Assembly: GCA_002320035.1 (NCBI GenBank)
Contig: DCJL01000025.1
Coordinates: 57,747 to 121,746 of the forward strand
Length of the DNA stretch: 64,000 nt
Direction: 5' to 3'
DNA from: Clostridiales bacterium UBA1701
Lineage (GTDB): Bacteria > Bacillota > Clostridia > Oscillospirales > Oscillospiraceae
Below are positions 33,356 through 41,686 of this stretch, in pieces. The notes under the pieces are model-generated. The model saw nothing but the letters and a program-made list of their open reading frames with translations. It was not told where the DNA came from and ran no database searches. A program made the position numbers and the translations under genes. How positions within the stretch are numbered: position 1 is the first letter of the stretch; the number at the start of each line of letters is the position of its first letter.

Positions 33356-34576
33356 ATGAAAAAGTTTTTAGCGCTTGCACTTGCGTTCGTTATGGTATTC
33401 GTACTCTGCGCCTGCGGCGGGACCCCCGCCCCCGCTGAGAGCGCTGCGCCCGCCGACGGAGCCGCCGAGGCCCCTGCCGGCGAGAATCCCGTGGTAAAAA
33501 TAGGTGTATTCGAACCCCAGACCGGCGACAACGGGCCTGGCGGCAAGCAGGAGATCCTGGGCATGCAGTACGCCAACTATGTGCAGCCCACCGTCGACAT
33601 TGCCGGCACTACCTATGACGTCCAGCTTGAGATCGTCGACAACCGCACGACCGCTGAGAACGGCCCCTCCGCCGCGGCTGAACTTATGAACCGCGAAGTC
33701 TCCATTGTTCTCGGCTCCTACGGCTCCGGCGTATCCATGGCCGGCGGCGCTGTCTTTGCCGAGGCGGGAGTCCCTGCCATCGGCGTCACCTGCACGAACC
33801 CCCAGGTCACTTCTGACTGCGAGGTTTACTTCCGTGTTTGCTTCCTTGACCCCTTCCAGGGAACCGTGCTGGCCAACTATGCCTACAAGGAGCTGGGCGT
33901 GACCAAGGCTTACACGCTGGCCATGCTGGGAAGCGACTATGACCAGGGGCTGGTATATTACTTTGCCGAAGCGTTTAAGGCGCTCGGCGGCGAGGTCATC
34001 TCTGAGGATTTTCCCGAGTCCACCGCGAATTTCGTCTCCTATGTAAATAATGCCAAGGCCGCAGGGGCTGGCGTTATTTTTGCTCCCGTTTCCACAAACT
34101 ATGCTCAGCTTATCATCGAGGCCGCCGCTGCTCAGGGCTATGAGGGCGAGCTGCTTGGCTCCGACACCTGGGACAACAATATGGTCGTGGAGAGCGCCAA
34201 GGGCAAGAATGTGAGCCTGAAGATTACCACCTTCTACCAGGAAGGCGGCAACGCCGACTTTGACGCGGGCATTAAGGAATGGATGAACGCCAATCCCGAC
34301 GCGCTCACCAATAACGGCGGCAACGACATGGTTTCCGCGGTTACCGCCATGGGCTATGACGCATATTTTGTGGCTCTTGAGGCAATCAAGGCTGCGGGTT
34401 CAGTTGACCCTGCCGCCGTCCTCAAGGCGCTGCCCGGCGTCAGCTATGAAGGCGTTTCCGGCCTTATAGAGTTTGATGACATTGGTGACGCAAAGCGCGA
34501 CCAGGCCTACATTAAGACCGCAAACACCGAAACCGGCGTTTGGGAGTTCGTTAAGGTTCAGGGCGTAGACGAATAA
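33356..34576 (+). CDS. livJ: Branched-chain amino-acid ABC transporter, substrate-binding lipoprotein
   Basis: The 406-aa protein starts at ATG 33356 behind GGGAGGAC. A lipoprotein signal peptide ends at the lipobox-like LCAC near residue 18-19. An Ala/Pro-rich linker follows, then a periplasmic-binding-fold type I domain (VKIGVFEPQTGDNGPGGKQ; GSYGSGVSMAGGAVFAEAGV). It binds Leu/Ile/Val or related amino acids at the cell surface. Biased codon use points to high expression. Confidence 0.92.
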   Translation: MKKFLALALAFVMVFVLCACGGTPAPAESAAPADGAAEAPAGENPVVKIGVFEPQTGDNGPGGKQEILGMQYANYVQPTVDIAGTTYDVQLEIVDNRTTAENGPSAAAELMNREVSIVLGSYGSGVSMAGGAVFAEAGVPAIGVTCTNPQVTSDCEVYFRVCFLDPFQGTVLANYAYKELGVTKAYTLAMLGSDYDQGLVYYFAEAFKALGGEVISEDFPESTANFVSYVNNAKAAGAGVIFAPVSTNYAQLIIEAAAAQGYEGELLGSDTWDNNMVVESAKGKNVSLKITTFYQEGGNADFDAGIKEWMNANPDALTNNGGNDMVSAVTAMGYDAYFVALEAIKAAGSVDPAAVLKALPGVSYEGVSGLIEFDDIGDAKRDQAYIKTANTETGVWEFVKVQGVDE

Positions 34577-34602
34577 AAGCTGCTTTGCCAAAAGCTGAAA
34601 AA

Positions 34603-34628
34603 CCTGGCGGGGCGTCAGCCCCGCCAGG
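34603..34628 (+). terminator. Attenuating hairpin between livJ and livH
   Basis: CCTGGCGGGGC (34603-34613) pairs perfectly with GCCCCGCCAGG (34618-34628) over GTCA. The T-run after it is poor. Such hairpins often leave more binding-protein mRNA than permease mRNA. Confidence 0.7.
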
Positions 34629-34663
34629 CTTTGATACGTTTTGAAACGATTGGAGGACTCCCT

Positions 34664-35542
34664 GTGCAAGCTTTAATTCCTTATATAATAAACGGAATAT
34701 CCGCCGGGGGCCAGTACGCGCTGATCGCCATAGGCTACACGCTGGTTTATGGCATACTCAGGCTCATAAACTTTGCCCACGGCGATGTGTTTATGGTCGC
34801 GGGTCTGATCATGGTGTACGCCACCGCTTCCATGCCTTTGTACCTGTCCATCCCCTTGGTGCTGGTTTCCACGGTTATCCTGGGCTTTGTCATTGAGCGC
34901 GCAGCCTATAAGCCCCTGAGAAGCGCGCCACGCATGTCCCTTATGATTTCCGCCATCGGCGTCAGCTATCTTATTCAGAATCTGGCCTTTTATCTGACCG
35001 GCGGCCTTGCCCAGCCGGTTACGAAACCGATCCCCTGGATTTCCGATATGATAACGATTTTCGGCGCTTCCACCAAGCGCGTCACCGTGGTCACCCCTGT
35101 GCTCACGCTGCTGCTGGTGCTGCTGCTGGTCTATCTGATTAAAAAGACCAAGATCGGCATGGGTATGCGTGCCGCCGCCAAGGATTTTGAGGCGGCCCAG
35201 CTCATGGGCGTTAAGATAAACTCCGTCATTTCCTTCACCTTTGTGATCGGCTCTTTTCTTGCGGCGGTGGGTGCGATTCTGTATTTCACAAACTACCCCT
35301 CCGTAGGCATCACCTCCGGCGCTCTGCCCGGGCTTCGGGCCTTTGTGGCGGCGGTGTTCGGCGGAATCGGTTCTATTCCCGGGGCGGTCGTGGGCGCTTT
35401 TATCATCGGCCTCTGCGAGGAAATCATAAAGGGCCTTGGTTATTCCACCTTTTCAGACGCGTTCACCTTTGCCCTGCTTATCGTTGTGCTCTGCGTTAAG
35501 CCCACCGGCATCTTCGGTGAAAAGGTCACCGACAAGGTGTAA
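34664..35542 (+). CDS. livH: Branched-chain amino-acid ABC transporter permease LivH
   Basis: This ~292-aa integral membrane protein starts at GTG 34664 behind GGAGG. The N-terminus QALIPYIINGISAGGQYALIAIGYT is the LivH form. About eight membrane segments follow, with GLRAFVAAVFGGIGSIPGAVVGA near the end, the cytoplasmic coupling region. It forms the channel with LivM. Confidence 0.93.
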   Translation: MQALIPYIINGISAGGQYALIAIGYTLVYGILRLINFAHGDVFMVAGLIMVYATASMPLYLSIPLVLVSTVILGFVIERAAYKPLRSAPRMSLMISAIGVSYLIQNLAFYLTGGLAQPVTKPIPWISDMITIFGASTKRVTVVTPVLTLLLVLLLVYLIKKTKIGMGMRAAAKDFEAAQLMGVKINSVISFTFVIGSFLAAVGAILYFTNYPSVGITSGALPGLRAFVAAVFGGIGSIPGAVVGAFIIGLCEEIIKGLGYSTFSDAFTFALLIVVLCVKPTGIFGEKVTDKV

Positions 35543-35554
35543 GGAGGCTGGAAA

Positions 35555-36712
35555 ATGAAAAATGACAACAGAAGAACATACATAGTAGCGGCCTGCCTGC
35601 TTTTCCTGCTGCTGGCCCTTATGACGGCCATAGACATGGCCCTGCCCAGCTACCACATTGCCATCAAGGTGATCAAAAAAGCCTCGGTCTATGCGCTGGT
35701 GGCGGTGTCCATGAACCTGCTCAACGGCTTTACCGGGCTTTTCTCCCTGGGACAGGCGGGTTTTATGCTCCTTGGCGCTTATGCCTATGCGATCATCAGC
35801 ATCCCTGTCGATAAGCGGGCAGGCGTGTACCAGTATTTTGACGGAGGGCTTGTCCAATTCTCTCTGCCCGAGTTTTTTTCGGGCTTTCTTGGCGACACGG
35901 CAGGCACCACGGTGGGCATCCTGCTGGCCCTGCTTCTGGGCGGAATCATTGCCGCCATATTTGCCTATCTTATTGGCCTTCCCGTTCTGCGCCTGAAGAG
36001 TGACTATCTGGCGATAGCGACCCTTGGTTTCGCGGAAATTCTCCGCGCCCTCTTCCAATGGAAGAATCTGGGCCCCCTTACAAACGGCTCCAACCTGCTC
36101 AAGAGCTATCCGGATTTTGAAAACGCCACTTCCTATGTGATTCTGATCGGCCTGTTTATCGCCGTAATTGTGCTGCTTGTGAACTCAAGCTATGGCCGGG
36201 CTTTCAAGGCCATCAGGGATGACGAGGTGGCCGCGGAGGCCATGGGTATCAATCTTGCCAAACATAAACGCCTGGCTTTTGTGATAAGCTCTTTTTTTGC
36301 CGGAATTGGCGGCGGAATGCTGGCCATGTACATGGGCACGCTTCAGGCTCTGTCTTTCAAGAGCACTATGACCTATGAGATCCTGCTTGTGGTTGTGATC
36401 GGCGGCATCGGCTCAATTACGGGCTCCGTTATAACCAGTTTTATCTATATTGCAAGTCTGGAATGGCTGCTCCGCGGCCTGGACTCAGGCACCTTCCTGG
36501 GCATCAGCGCCCCAGGCATATTCAAAAACGGATTCCGTATGGCGGTTGTGTCCATTATCATTATGGTAGTGGTCCTGTTCTTCCGTAAGGGGATCATGGG
36601 TGACAGGGAATTTTCGGTCTCCCGGATGCTGAAAAAAATGGACGGACTCAGAGTCCGGCGGAAAAAGCCCCGGGCATCTGGCACGGCGGGAGGTGACGGC
36701 GCAAATGACTGA
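35555..36712 (+). CDS. livM: Branched-chain amino-acid ABC transporter permease LivM
   Basis: The 385-aa permease starts at ATG 35555 with AAGGAGG upstream. It has about nine membrane segments. The LivM motif NGFTGLFSLGQAGFMLLGAY is near residue 55-75, and VVVIGGIGSITGSVI is near 285. The C-terminus is basic and cytoplasmic (RVRRKKPRASG). It overlaps the first ATPase gene. Confidence 0.93.
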   Translation: MKNDNRRTYIVAACLLFLLLALMTAIDMALPSYHIAIKVIKKASVYALVAVSMNLLNGFTGLFSLGQAGFMLLGAYAYAIISIPVDKRAGVYQYFDGGLVQFSLPEFFSGFLGDTAGTTVGILLALLLGGIIAAIFAYLIGLPVLRLKSDYLAIATLGFAEILRALFQWKNLGPLTNGSNLLKSYPDFENATSYVILIGLFIAVIVLLVNSSYGRAFKAIRDDEVAAEAMGINLAKHKRLAFVISSFFAGIGGGMLAMYMGTLQALSFKSTMTYEILLVVVIGGIGSITGSVITSFIYIASLEWLLRGLDSGTFLGISAPGIFKNGFRMAVVSIIIMVVVLFFRKGIMGDREFSVSRMLKKMDGLRVRRKKPRASGTAGGDGAND

Positions 36713-37550
36713 AAAAGAAAATGTGCTGCGGCTTGAAAACGTCACGATGCAGTTCGGCGGTGTTGTGGCCGTCAACAATCTTTCTCTTGAAGTAAACAGG
36801 GGGGAGATCGTAGCCCTTATTGGACCCAATGGAGCGGGGAAAACCACGGCCTTTAACTGCATCACCGGCGTGTACCAGCCAACAAACGGCGTGGTCAGCT
36901 TCGAGGGAACGCCCATTGTCCGTGCGCATCCCACTGGGAAAATGAAAAAAAGCTACCTGGGTGAGAACGCGGAGATGTATATCGGGAAGCATATAATCAA
37001 TCCCACCCCGGACAAGGTCACAAAGCTTGGAATTGCCCGTACATTCCAGAACATCCGTCTCTGGAAGAGCATGACTGTTTTTGATAATGTGCTCACGGCA
37101 AAGCACATGCTGTCCAAACAAAATGTGATCTCAGCCACTTTTCGGCTTTCAAAAGCGGAAGACAAACGCATGGTGGATGAGACCGAGGCGCTGCTGGAGG
37201 AGCAGGGTCTGCTGAAATACCGGGATGATCTGGCAGTCAGCCTGCCCTATGGCCTTCAGCGCCGCCTTGAAATCGCCAGAGCGCTGGCTACAAAGCCCAA
37301 GCTTCTTCTGCTTGACGAGCCAGCCGCCGGTATGAACCCCCAGGAGACACTGGAACTGGGAGAATTTATTGTCAAAATCAAGGAAAAGTACGATCTGACT
37401 GTGTTCATGATCGAGCACCACATGGATCTGGTCATGACCTTTTCCGACAGAATTTATGTGATAGACTTCGGCAAGATGATTTCTCAGGGCAAGCCCGAGT
37501 TCATAAAGGCCGACAGGCGGGTAATCGACGCCTATCTGGGGGTGGTGTGA
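36705..37550 (+). CDS. livG: Branched-chain amino-acid ABC transporter ATPase LivG
   Basis: The ~281-aa ATPase starts at ATG 36705 behind GGAGG (36689-36693). Walker A is GPNGAGKT, the signature is LPYGLQRRLEIARAL, and Walker B is LLLLDEPAAGMN. The C-terminal tail after the H-loop is typical of LivG. A long insert follows Walker A (ENAEMYIGKHIINPTPDKV). It powers uptake as a heterodimer with LivF. Confidence 0.94.
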   Translation: MTEKENVLRLENVTMQFGGVVAVNNLSLEVNRGEIVALIGPNGAGKTTAFNCITGVYQPTNGVVSFEGTPIVRAHPTGKMKKSYLGENAEMYIGKHIINPTPDKVTKLGIARTFQNIRLWKSMTVFDNVLTAKHMLSKQNVISATFRLSKAEDKRMVDETEALLEEQGLLKYRDDLAVSLPYGLQRRLEIARALATKPKLLLLDEPAAGMNPQETLELGEFIVKIKEKYDLTVFMIEHHMDLVMTFSDRIYVIDFGKMISQGKPEFIKADRRVIDAYLGVV

Positions 37551-37551
37551 C

Positions 37552-38262
37552 ATGGCGGAAACGATACTGAGCATAAAAGACCTTCAGGTAAATTACGGCG
37601 GCATCGAGGCCGTCAAGGGAATCTCTTTCGATGTGCCCCAGGGCAGCATTGTCACGCTCATTGGCGCCAACGGGGCGGGCAAAAGCTCGACCCTGCGTAC
37701 GGTTGCGGGCCTTGTGAAGCCCAGCTCCGGCAGCATCCGCTTTATGGGCGAGGAAATCACCGGCAAAGGCCCCACGGACATTGTGAAGAAGGGGATAACC
37801 CTTGTGCCCGAGGGAAGAAGAATTTTTGCAGACCTGAGCGTTCTTGAAAACCTTAAAATCGGCGCCTATCTTCGCAAGGACGATATCAGGGAAGACCTTA
37901 ATTGGGTGTACAGCCTTTTCCCCCGGCTCAAGGAGCGGGCCTGGCAGGCCGGCGGCACCCTCTCCGGCGGCGAGCAGCAGATGCTGGCCGTTGGACGGGC
38001 TCTTATGAGCCGACCAAAGCTCATGATGATGGATGAACCCTCTCTGGGGCTTGCTCCCATTGTTGTGCGGGACATTTTCAACATCATCCGGGAGATAAAC
38101 AAGCGGGGTGTTACCATTCTGCTCATCGAGCAGAACGCCAACATGGCCCTGCAGACTGCGGATTTTGGCTATGTGCTGGAGACAGGCCGCATAAGCCTCT
38201 CCGGCAGCGGCTCTGCGCTTCTTACAAACGAGGCCGTAAAAAAAGCCTATCTGGGCGAATAA
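37552..38262 (+). CDS. livF: Branched-chain amino-acid ABC transporter ATPase LivF
   Basis: The 236-aa ATPase has Walker A GANGAGKSS, the signature LSGGEQQMLAVGRALM and Walker B LMMMDEPSLGLAP. LVPEGRRIFADLSVLENL is the LivF-specific segment. It follows livG by one base and ends the operon at a terminator. Confidence 0.95.
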   Translation: MAETILSIKDLQVNYGGIEAVKGISFDVPQGSIVTLIGANGAGKSSTLRTVAGLVKPSSGSIRFMGEEITGKGPTDIVKKGITLVPEGRRIFADLSVLENLKIGAYLRKDDIREDLNWVYSLFPRLKERAWQAGGTLSGGEQQMLAVGRALMSRPKLMMMDEPSLGLAPIVVRDIFNIIREINKRGVTILLIEQNANMALQTADFGYVLETGRISLSGSGSALLTNEAVKKAYLGE

Positions 38263-38275
38263 GCGAATCTTTTCA

Positions 38276-38304
38276 GCGCCTCCGGGAAACCGGAGGCGCC
38301 TTTT
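38276..38304 (+). terminator. Intrinsic terminator of the liv operon
   Basis: GCGCCTCCGG (38276-38285) pairs with CCGGAGGCGC (38290-38299) over GAAA, followed by CTTTT. Confidence 0.9.
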
Positions 38305-38314
38305 CTCAAGTAAA

Positions 38315-38337
38315 AAATTATTGACAAACAATAATTT
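38315..38337. promoter_or_regulatory. Palindromic operator O1, over the -35 box
   Basis: AAATTATTG (38315-38323), ACAAA, then CAATAATTT (38329-38337) form a perfect 9-bp inverted repeat with a 5-bp centre. It covers the -35 box TTGACA (38321-38326). Likely ligand: the Xre protein encoded at 39342. Confidence 0.65.
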
Positions 38338-38349
38338 CTCTGCTATCCT
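38321..38349 (+). promoter_or_regulatory. Promoter of the DUF2975 operon
   Basis: A perfect -35 TTGACA (38321-38326), a 17-bp spacer and TATCCT (38344-38349) are present, with operators overlapping and following the promoter. Confidence 0.78.
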
Positions 38350-38354
38350 GAAAT

Positions 38355-38377
38355 AAATTATCGGAAAACAATAATTT
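38355..38377. promoter_or_regulatory. Palindromic operator O2, in the leader
   Basis: AAATTATCG (38355-38363), GAAAA, then CAATAATTT (38369-38377) repeat O1 with a single arm mismatch. The centres of O1 and O2 are exactly 40 bp apart, so a bound protein pair could touch through a loop or across four helical turns. Confidence 0.6.
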
Positions 38378-38388
38378 GGAGGCGGCTT

Positions 38389-39333
38389 ATGAATAGGAAA
38401 AAACTGCTTATTTTTCTGGCTGCGGAAGCTGCTGTGCTTCTGGCGCTGGTGTTTGCGGCGGGAAACTGGCCGGAGATTTTTTCTTCGCTGTTTGCCTTTC
38501 CCTTTGAGCAGCTTGGCGCGGCGCTGGGCGCTCTGTCTCAGCGAGGAGGCTTTGGCAACGGGCTGGCGCTGGCAGTTTGGGGCGGCGTGTCCCTGGCCCC
38601 GCTGGCCTTTGCCCTTGGGCATGTGGGAGACAGGACGCGAAGATGGGAGAACCTGAGTCTGGCTGTTTTGTCGCTTGCGCTTCTTGCAGTGCTGCGCCTT
38701 ATGGCCAGACCCGGGAGCCTCGCGGCGCAGGTACCCCTGCTGGGGGAGCTTGGGGCGAGCGTGATCAAAGGCGCAATGGGCTGCGCACTGTATTCGCTGC
38801 TTGCGCTGTGGCTGATCCTCCGGCTGCTGCGGCTTTTCAGAGGGGGGGACACGGCCCGGTTGCTTGAATATATGCGGCGGCTTCTGTGTGTGCTCTGCGG
38901 GCTGTTTGCGGGGCTCATCGCCCTGGGCTCCGGGGCAGAGCTTGCAGCGGCGCTGAAGGAGGTGCAGAGGCCTCTGGACTATTTTATTTCTGTCCTTGGC
39001 TTTCTCGTCTCCGCCCTGCCTTACGTTCTTGATATTTCTGTGACGATCTCGGGCGTGTCGCTGCTGGAGCGGCTTCAGGCCGGGGACCGGGAGCAGGCCG
39101 AGAATGCAGCGGATAAGCTCTCCCGGCTCTGCTGCGCCGCTCTGGGGGCCGGCGCCGCTTCCGCGGCAGGCTTCAATATCCTGCAGCTCCTGCTGCTGCA
39201 GAAACTTTCTCATATTTCGGTCAATGTGGAGCTGCCTGTTCTGAGCCTGGCGTTTGTTCTGGGGGCGCTGCTGCTGGCAAGACTGATCGGCGAGAACCGG
39301 CGGCTCCGGGACGATAACGAGCTGATTATTTAG
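38389..39333 (+). CDS. DUF2975-like multi-pass membrane protein
   Basis: The 314-aa, very hydrophobic protein has about seven or eight membrane segments. The C-terminal LLLARLIGENRRLRDDNELII is like the end of DUF2975 proteins, which carry an acidic (E/D)-N-(D/E)-L tail. It is longer than usual DUF2975 members (about 160-200 aa) because of an extra N-terminal membrane half. DUF2975 genes are usually paired with a small YozG-type Xre regulator, as here. Function is unknown. GGAGG lies 8 nt before ATG 38389. Confidence 0.65.
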   Translation: MNRKKLLIFLAAEAAVLLALVFAAGNWPEIFSSLFAFPFEQLGAALGALSQRGGFGNGLALAVWGGVSLAPLAFALGHVGDRTRRWENLSLAVLSLALLAVLRLMARPGSLAAQVPLLGELGASVIKGAMGCALYSLLALWLILRLLRLFRGGDTARLLEYMRRLLCVLCGLFAGLIALGSGAELAAALKEVQRPLDYFISVLGFLVSALPYVLDISVTISGVSLLERLQAGDREQAENAADKLSRLCCAALGAGAASAAGFNILQLLLLQKLSHISVNVELPVLSLAFVLGALLLARLIGENRRLRDDNELII

Positions 39334-39341
39334 GTGCCGCT

Positions 39342-39569
39342 ATGGCCATAAGGGTACATCTGGACGAACTGCTCAAAGCCCGGTGCATGACCGCAAAGGA
39401 GCTATGCGCAAAGGTGGGCATTACGGAGGCAAACCTCTCCATCCTGCGTAGCGGCAAGGCACGGGGCATTCGCTTTGGAACGGTAAACAAAATCTGCTAC
39501 TACCTGAACTGCGACGTGGGGGATATCTTGAAATTTGACGGGGAGCTGGAGGGCAACGATGAAGCGTAA
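39342..39569 (+). CDS. YozG-like Xre-family helix-turn-helix regulator
   Basis: This 75-aa protein is essentially one HTH domain. MTAKELCAKVGITEANLSIL is the helix-turn-helix and GTVNKICYYLNCDVGDIL the closing helices. It follows the DUF2975 gene by 8 nt and overlaps the next gene by 11 nt. The two palindromes upstream of the operon are natural binding sites, which would make the operon self-regulated. That is inference from layout. Confidence 0.87.
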   Translation: MAIRVHLDELLKARCMTAKELCAKVGITEANLSILRSGKARGIRFGTVNKICYYLNCDVGDILKFDGELEGNDEA

Positions 39570-40524
39570 AACGATATTTTTATTCCTTGGCAGCGTGATG
39601 CTGGCCCTGTTCATGCTGGGCGCGGCGGGGCTTATCCGCCTCGGAAGCACAGAGAACGGCACGAAAAATGAGGAAAAAGACCGGCTCGTTGGCGTTCTTA
39701 TCACAAGGGAACATCTGGATCTCTTTGATTTTGAGCGCTATTTTAATGAAAACGCCGGAGAGATCCTGTCCGGCGGCGAGATAAGCCCGGAAAAGAGCAG
39801 AGAATACGCAGGCAGGCTCTACGCCCTGCCTGGGAAAAGGGAGCTTACAAACGATGAGACCGGAGAGAAAACGGAGATCGATCAATTTGTCTTTCCCGAT
39901 GTGGAGGGTATAAGCTACTTCGTGGTTCAGACCAGCGGTAAAAACGGGAGCTTCTCGTCCAGCCAGGGTGACGAGGCCATTTCCGATGGGAAGATCAGCC
40001 TATCCTATACCGACGAGGGAGACGAAATCTCTATGGAGGCTGTAATTTACATCTCCACCGAAGCGGAAAGCCGCGCATTTTACTTTAACCCGGTCTACCA
40101 GACGGCGGGCGGCGAGATCTATGCTGTGGCCGGGAACGGAACGAGCTTTTCCGGAGAAAGTACAGCTGGGATGTCTCACAGAACGGAGCTCAGCGAAGAA
40201 AACACGCAAACGCGGAACGGAGAGACAAAAAACCAGAGCTGCCATGTGTCTGTGACGGTGAGCTACATGGACCCGCCGGAGAAAACTGTCCTCACTCAGT
40301 TCGACGGGGAGAACCAGGTTTTGCTCAGCGAGGAATACACCCCCGGTACGCTTCCCGAAAGGCTGGAGACGGAGCGGGGCACGCAGTATATCATTGTGGA
40401 AACCATAAGCGGGGACAGCCGGGCGCGCAGGCTCTATTCGCCTGAGGACCAGGGGCTTGACAGCTTCCTCTGCCGGGAGGACGGGATCATTATAAAGCGC
40501 TATACCAGTTTGACATGGAATTAA
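39559..40524 (+). CDS. Unrecognised exported or membrane-anchored protein
   Basis: This 321-aa protein has an N-terminal signal/anchor segment at about residues 4-26 (FLFLGSVMLALFMLGAAGL). The rest is hydrophilic and rich in Glu, Ser and Thr, with no domain I know. Only one Cys follows in the mid region and one near the end. It is translated from within the 3' end of the HTH gene, so it belongs to the same operon. A sensor or extracellular partner of the DUF2975 protein is possible but unproven. Confidence 0.7.
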   Translation: MKRKTIFLFLGSVMLALFMLGAAGLIRLGSTENGTKNEEKDRLVGVLITREHLDLFDFERYFNENAGEILSGGEISPEKSREYAGRLYALPGKRELTNDETGEKTEIDQFVFPDVEGISYFVVQTSGKNGSFSSSQGDEAISDGKISLSYTDEGDEISMEAVIYISTEAESRAFYFNPVYQTAGGEIYAVAGNGTSFSGESTAGMSHRTELSEENTQTRNGETKNQSCHVSVTVSYMDPPEKTVLTQFDGENQVLLSEEYTPGTLPERLETERGTQYIIVETISGDSRARRLYSPEDQGLDSFLCREDGIIIKRYTSLTWN

Positions 40525-40530
40525 CTTTCG

Positions 40531-40555
40531 CGCCGGGGCTTTCAGGGCCCCGGCG
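40531..40555 (+). terminator. Terminator hairpin of the DUF2975 operon
   Basis: CGCCGGGGC (40531-40539) pairs with GCCCCGGCG (40547-40555), followed by TGGTTT. Confidence 0.7.
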
Positions 40556-40558
40556 TGG

Positions 40559-40587
40559 TTTACATACAGAGCAGGATGTGGTAAAAT
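40559..40587 (+). promoter_or_regulatory. Promoter of prfA
   Basis: TTTACA (40559-40564), a 17-bp spacer and TAAAAT (40582-40587) lie 28 bases before the prfA start. Confidence 0.65.
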
Positions 40588-40615
40588 CAAACAATAAAGC
40601 AATATGGAGATTAAA

Positions 40616-41686
40616 ATGTTTGACAGGCTGAAACTGCTGAAAAATCAATATGAGGAGCTCTGCCGACGCATGGAGGAGCCCGAGACCTATTCCGTCCCCT
40701 CTGTCTATGCCCGCTATGACCGGGAGGCCCGGGAGCTCGCGCCGGTAGTGGAGGCATATACCGCCTATGAAAGGGCGGGGAATGATATGGCTGCCGCCCG
40801 GGAGATGATGGAGGACCCGGAGCTGCGCGCCTTCGCCCAGGAGGAATTTGCCGCCGCAAAGGCGGAGCGGGAGCGGCTTGAAAAAGAGGTAAGGATCCTT
40901 CTCCTTCCCCGGGATCCTAACGATGAAAAGAACGTCATTATGGAGATCCGCGGCGGCGTAGGCGGTGAGGAAGGCATGCTTTTTGCGGCGGACCTTTTCA
41001 GGATGTATTCCATGTATGCTGAGAAAAAAGGCTGGAAGATCGACATTGCCAATGTGAATGAGACAGAGCTGGGGGGCATAAAGGAGATCAGCTTCGTCAT
41101 CGAGGGAGACGGGGCTTATTCCCGGCTCAAGTTTGAGGCTGGAGGGCACCGGGTCCAGCGGGTCCCCGTAACGGAGTCCGGCGGCCGGATCCACACATCA
41201 GCTGCCACCGTGGCCGTTCTGCCGGAGATTGGCGAGGTGGATTTCAAGCTGGATCTGAACGACCTGAAGATAGACACCTTTCGTTCCTCTGGCGCAGGGG
41301 GCCAGCATGTAAACAAGACAGAGAGCGCCATCCGCATAACCCACCTGCCCTCGGGGCTCGTGGTGGAGTGCCAGGACGAGCGCAGCCAGTATAAAAACAA
41401 GGACAGGGCCATGCAGATCCTACGCGCCAAGCTCTTTGAAGCGGAGCGGGCCAGGCAGAACGCCGCTGTGGCCGCGGCGCGGAAGAGCCAGATCGGCTCG
41501 GGAGATCGGAGCGAGCGGGTGAGGACCTATAACTTTCCCCAGAACCGGGTGACGGACCACAGGCTCAGCGGAGACAGCAAGAACTTCAACATCTCCGGCA
41601 TTATGGACGGAGATCTGGACGCCCTTATAGACGCGCTGGTCACGGCGGACCAGGCGGAGAAGCTGGCGCTTTCGGCGGAGGAATAA
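40616..41686 (+). CDS. prfA: Peptide chain release factor 1
   Basis: The ~356-aa protein starts at ATG 40616 (MFDRLKLLKNQYEEL) with GGAG 6 nt upstream. The GGQ motif sits in SGAGGQHVNKTESAIR. The RF1-type anticodon-like loop region precedes it (HRVQRVPVTESGGRIHTSA). It releases peptides at UAA and UAG. The usual partner prmC, which methylates the GGQ glutamine, is not adjacent here. Confidence 0.96.
   Translation: MFDRLKLLKNQYEELCRRMEEPETYSVPSVYARYDREARELAPVVEAYTAYERAGNDMAAAREMMEDPELRAFAQEEFAAAKAERERLEKEVRILLLPRDPNDEKNVIMEIRGGVGGEEGMLFAADLFRMYSMYAEKKGWKIDIANVNETELGGIKEISFVIEGDGAYSRLKFEAGGHRVQRVPVTESGGRIHTSAATVAVLPEIGEVDFKLDLNDLKIDTFRSSGAGGQHVNKTESAIRITHLPSGLVVECQDERSQYKNKDRAMQILRAKLFEAERARQNAAVAAARKSQIGSGDRSERVRTYNFPQNRVTDHRLSGDSKNFNISGIMDGDLDALIDALVTADQAEKLALSAEE

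Noticed and set aside
37501..39213. 570-codon minus-strand frame across livF and the DUF2975 gene
   Set aside because: It runs through two unrelated genes, a terminator and a promoter; Gln/Lys/Arg-rich noise.
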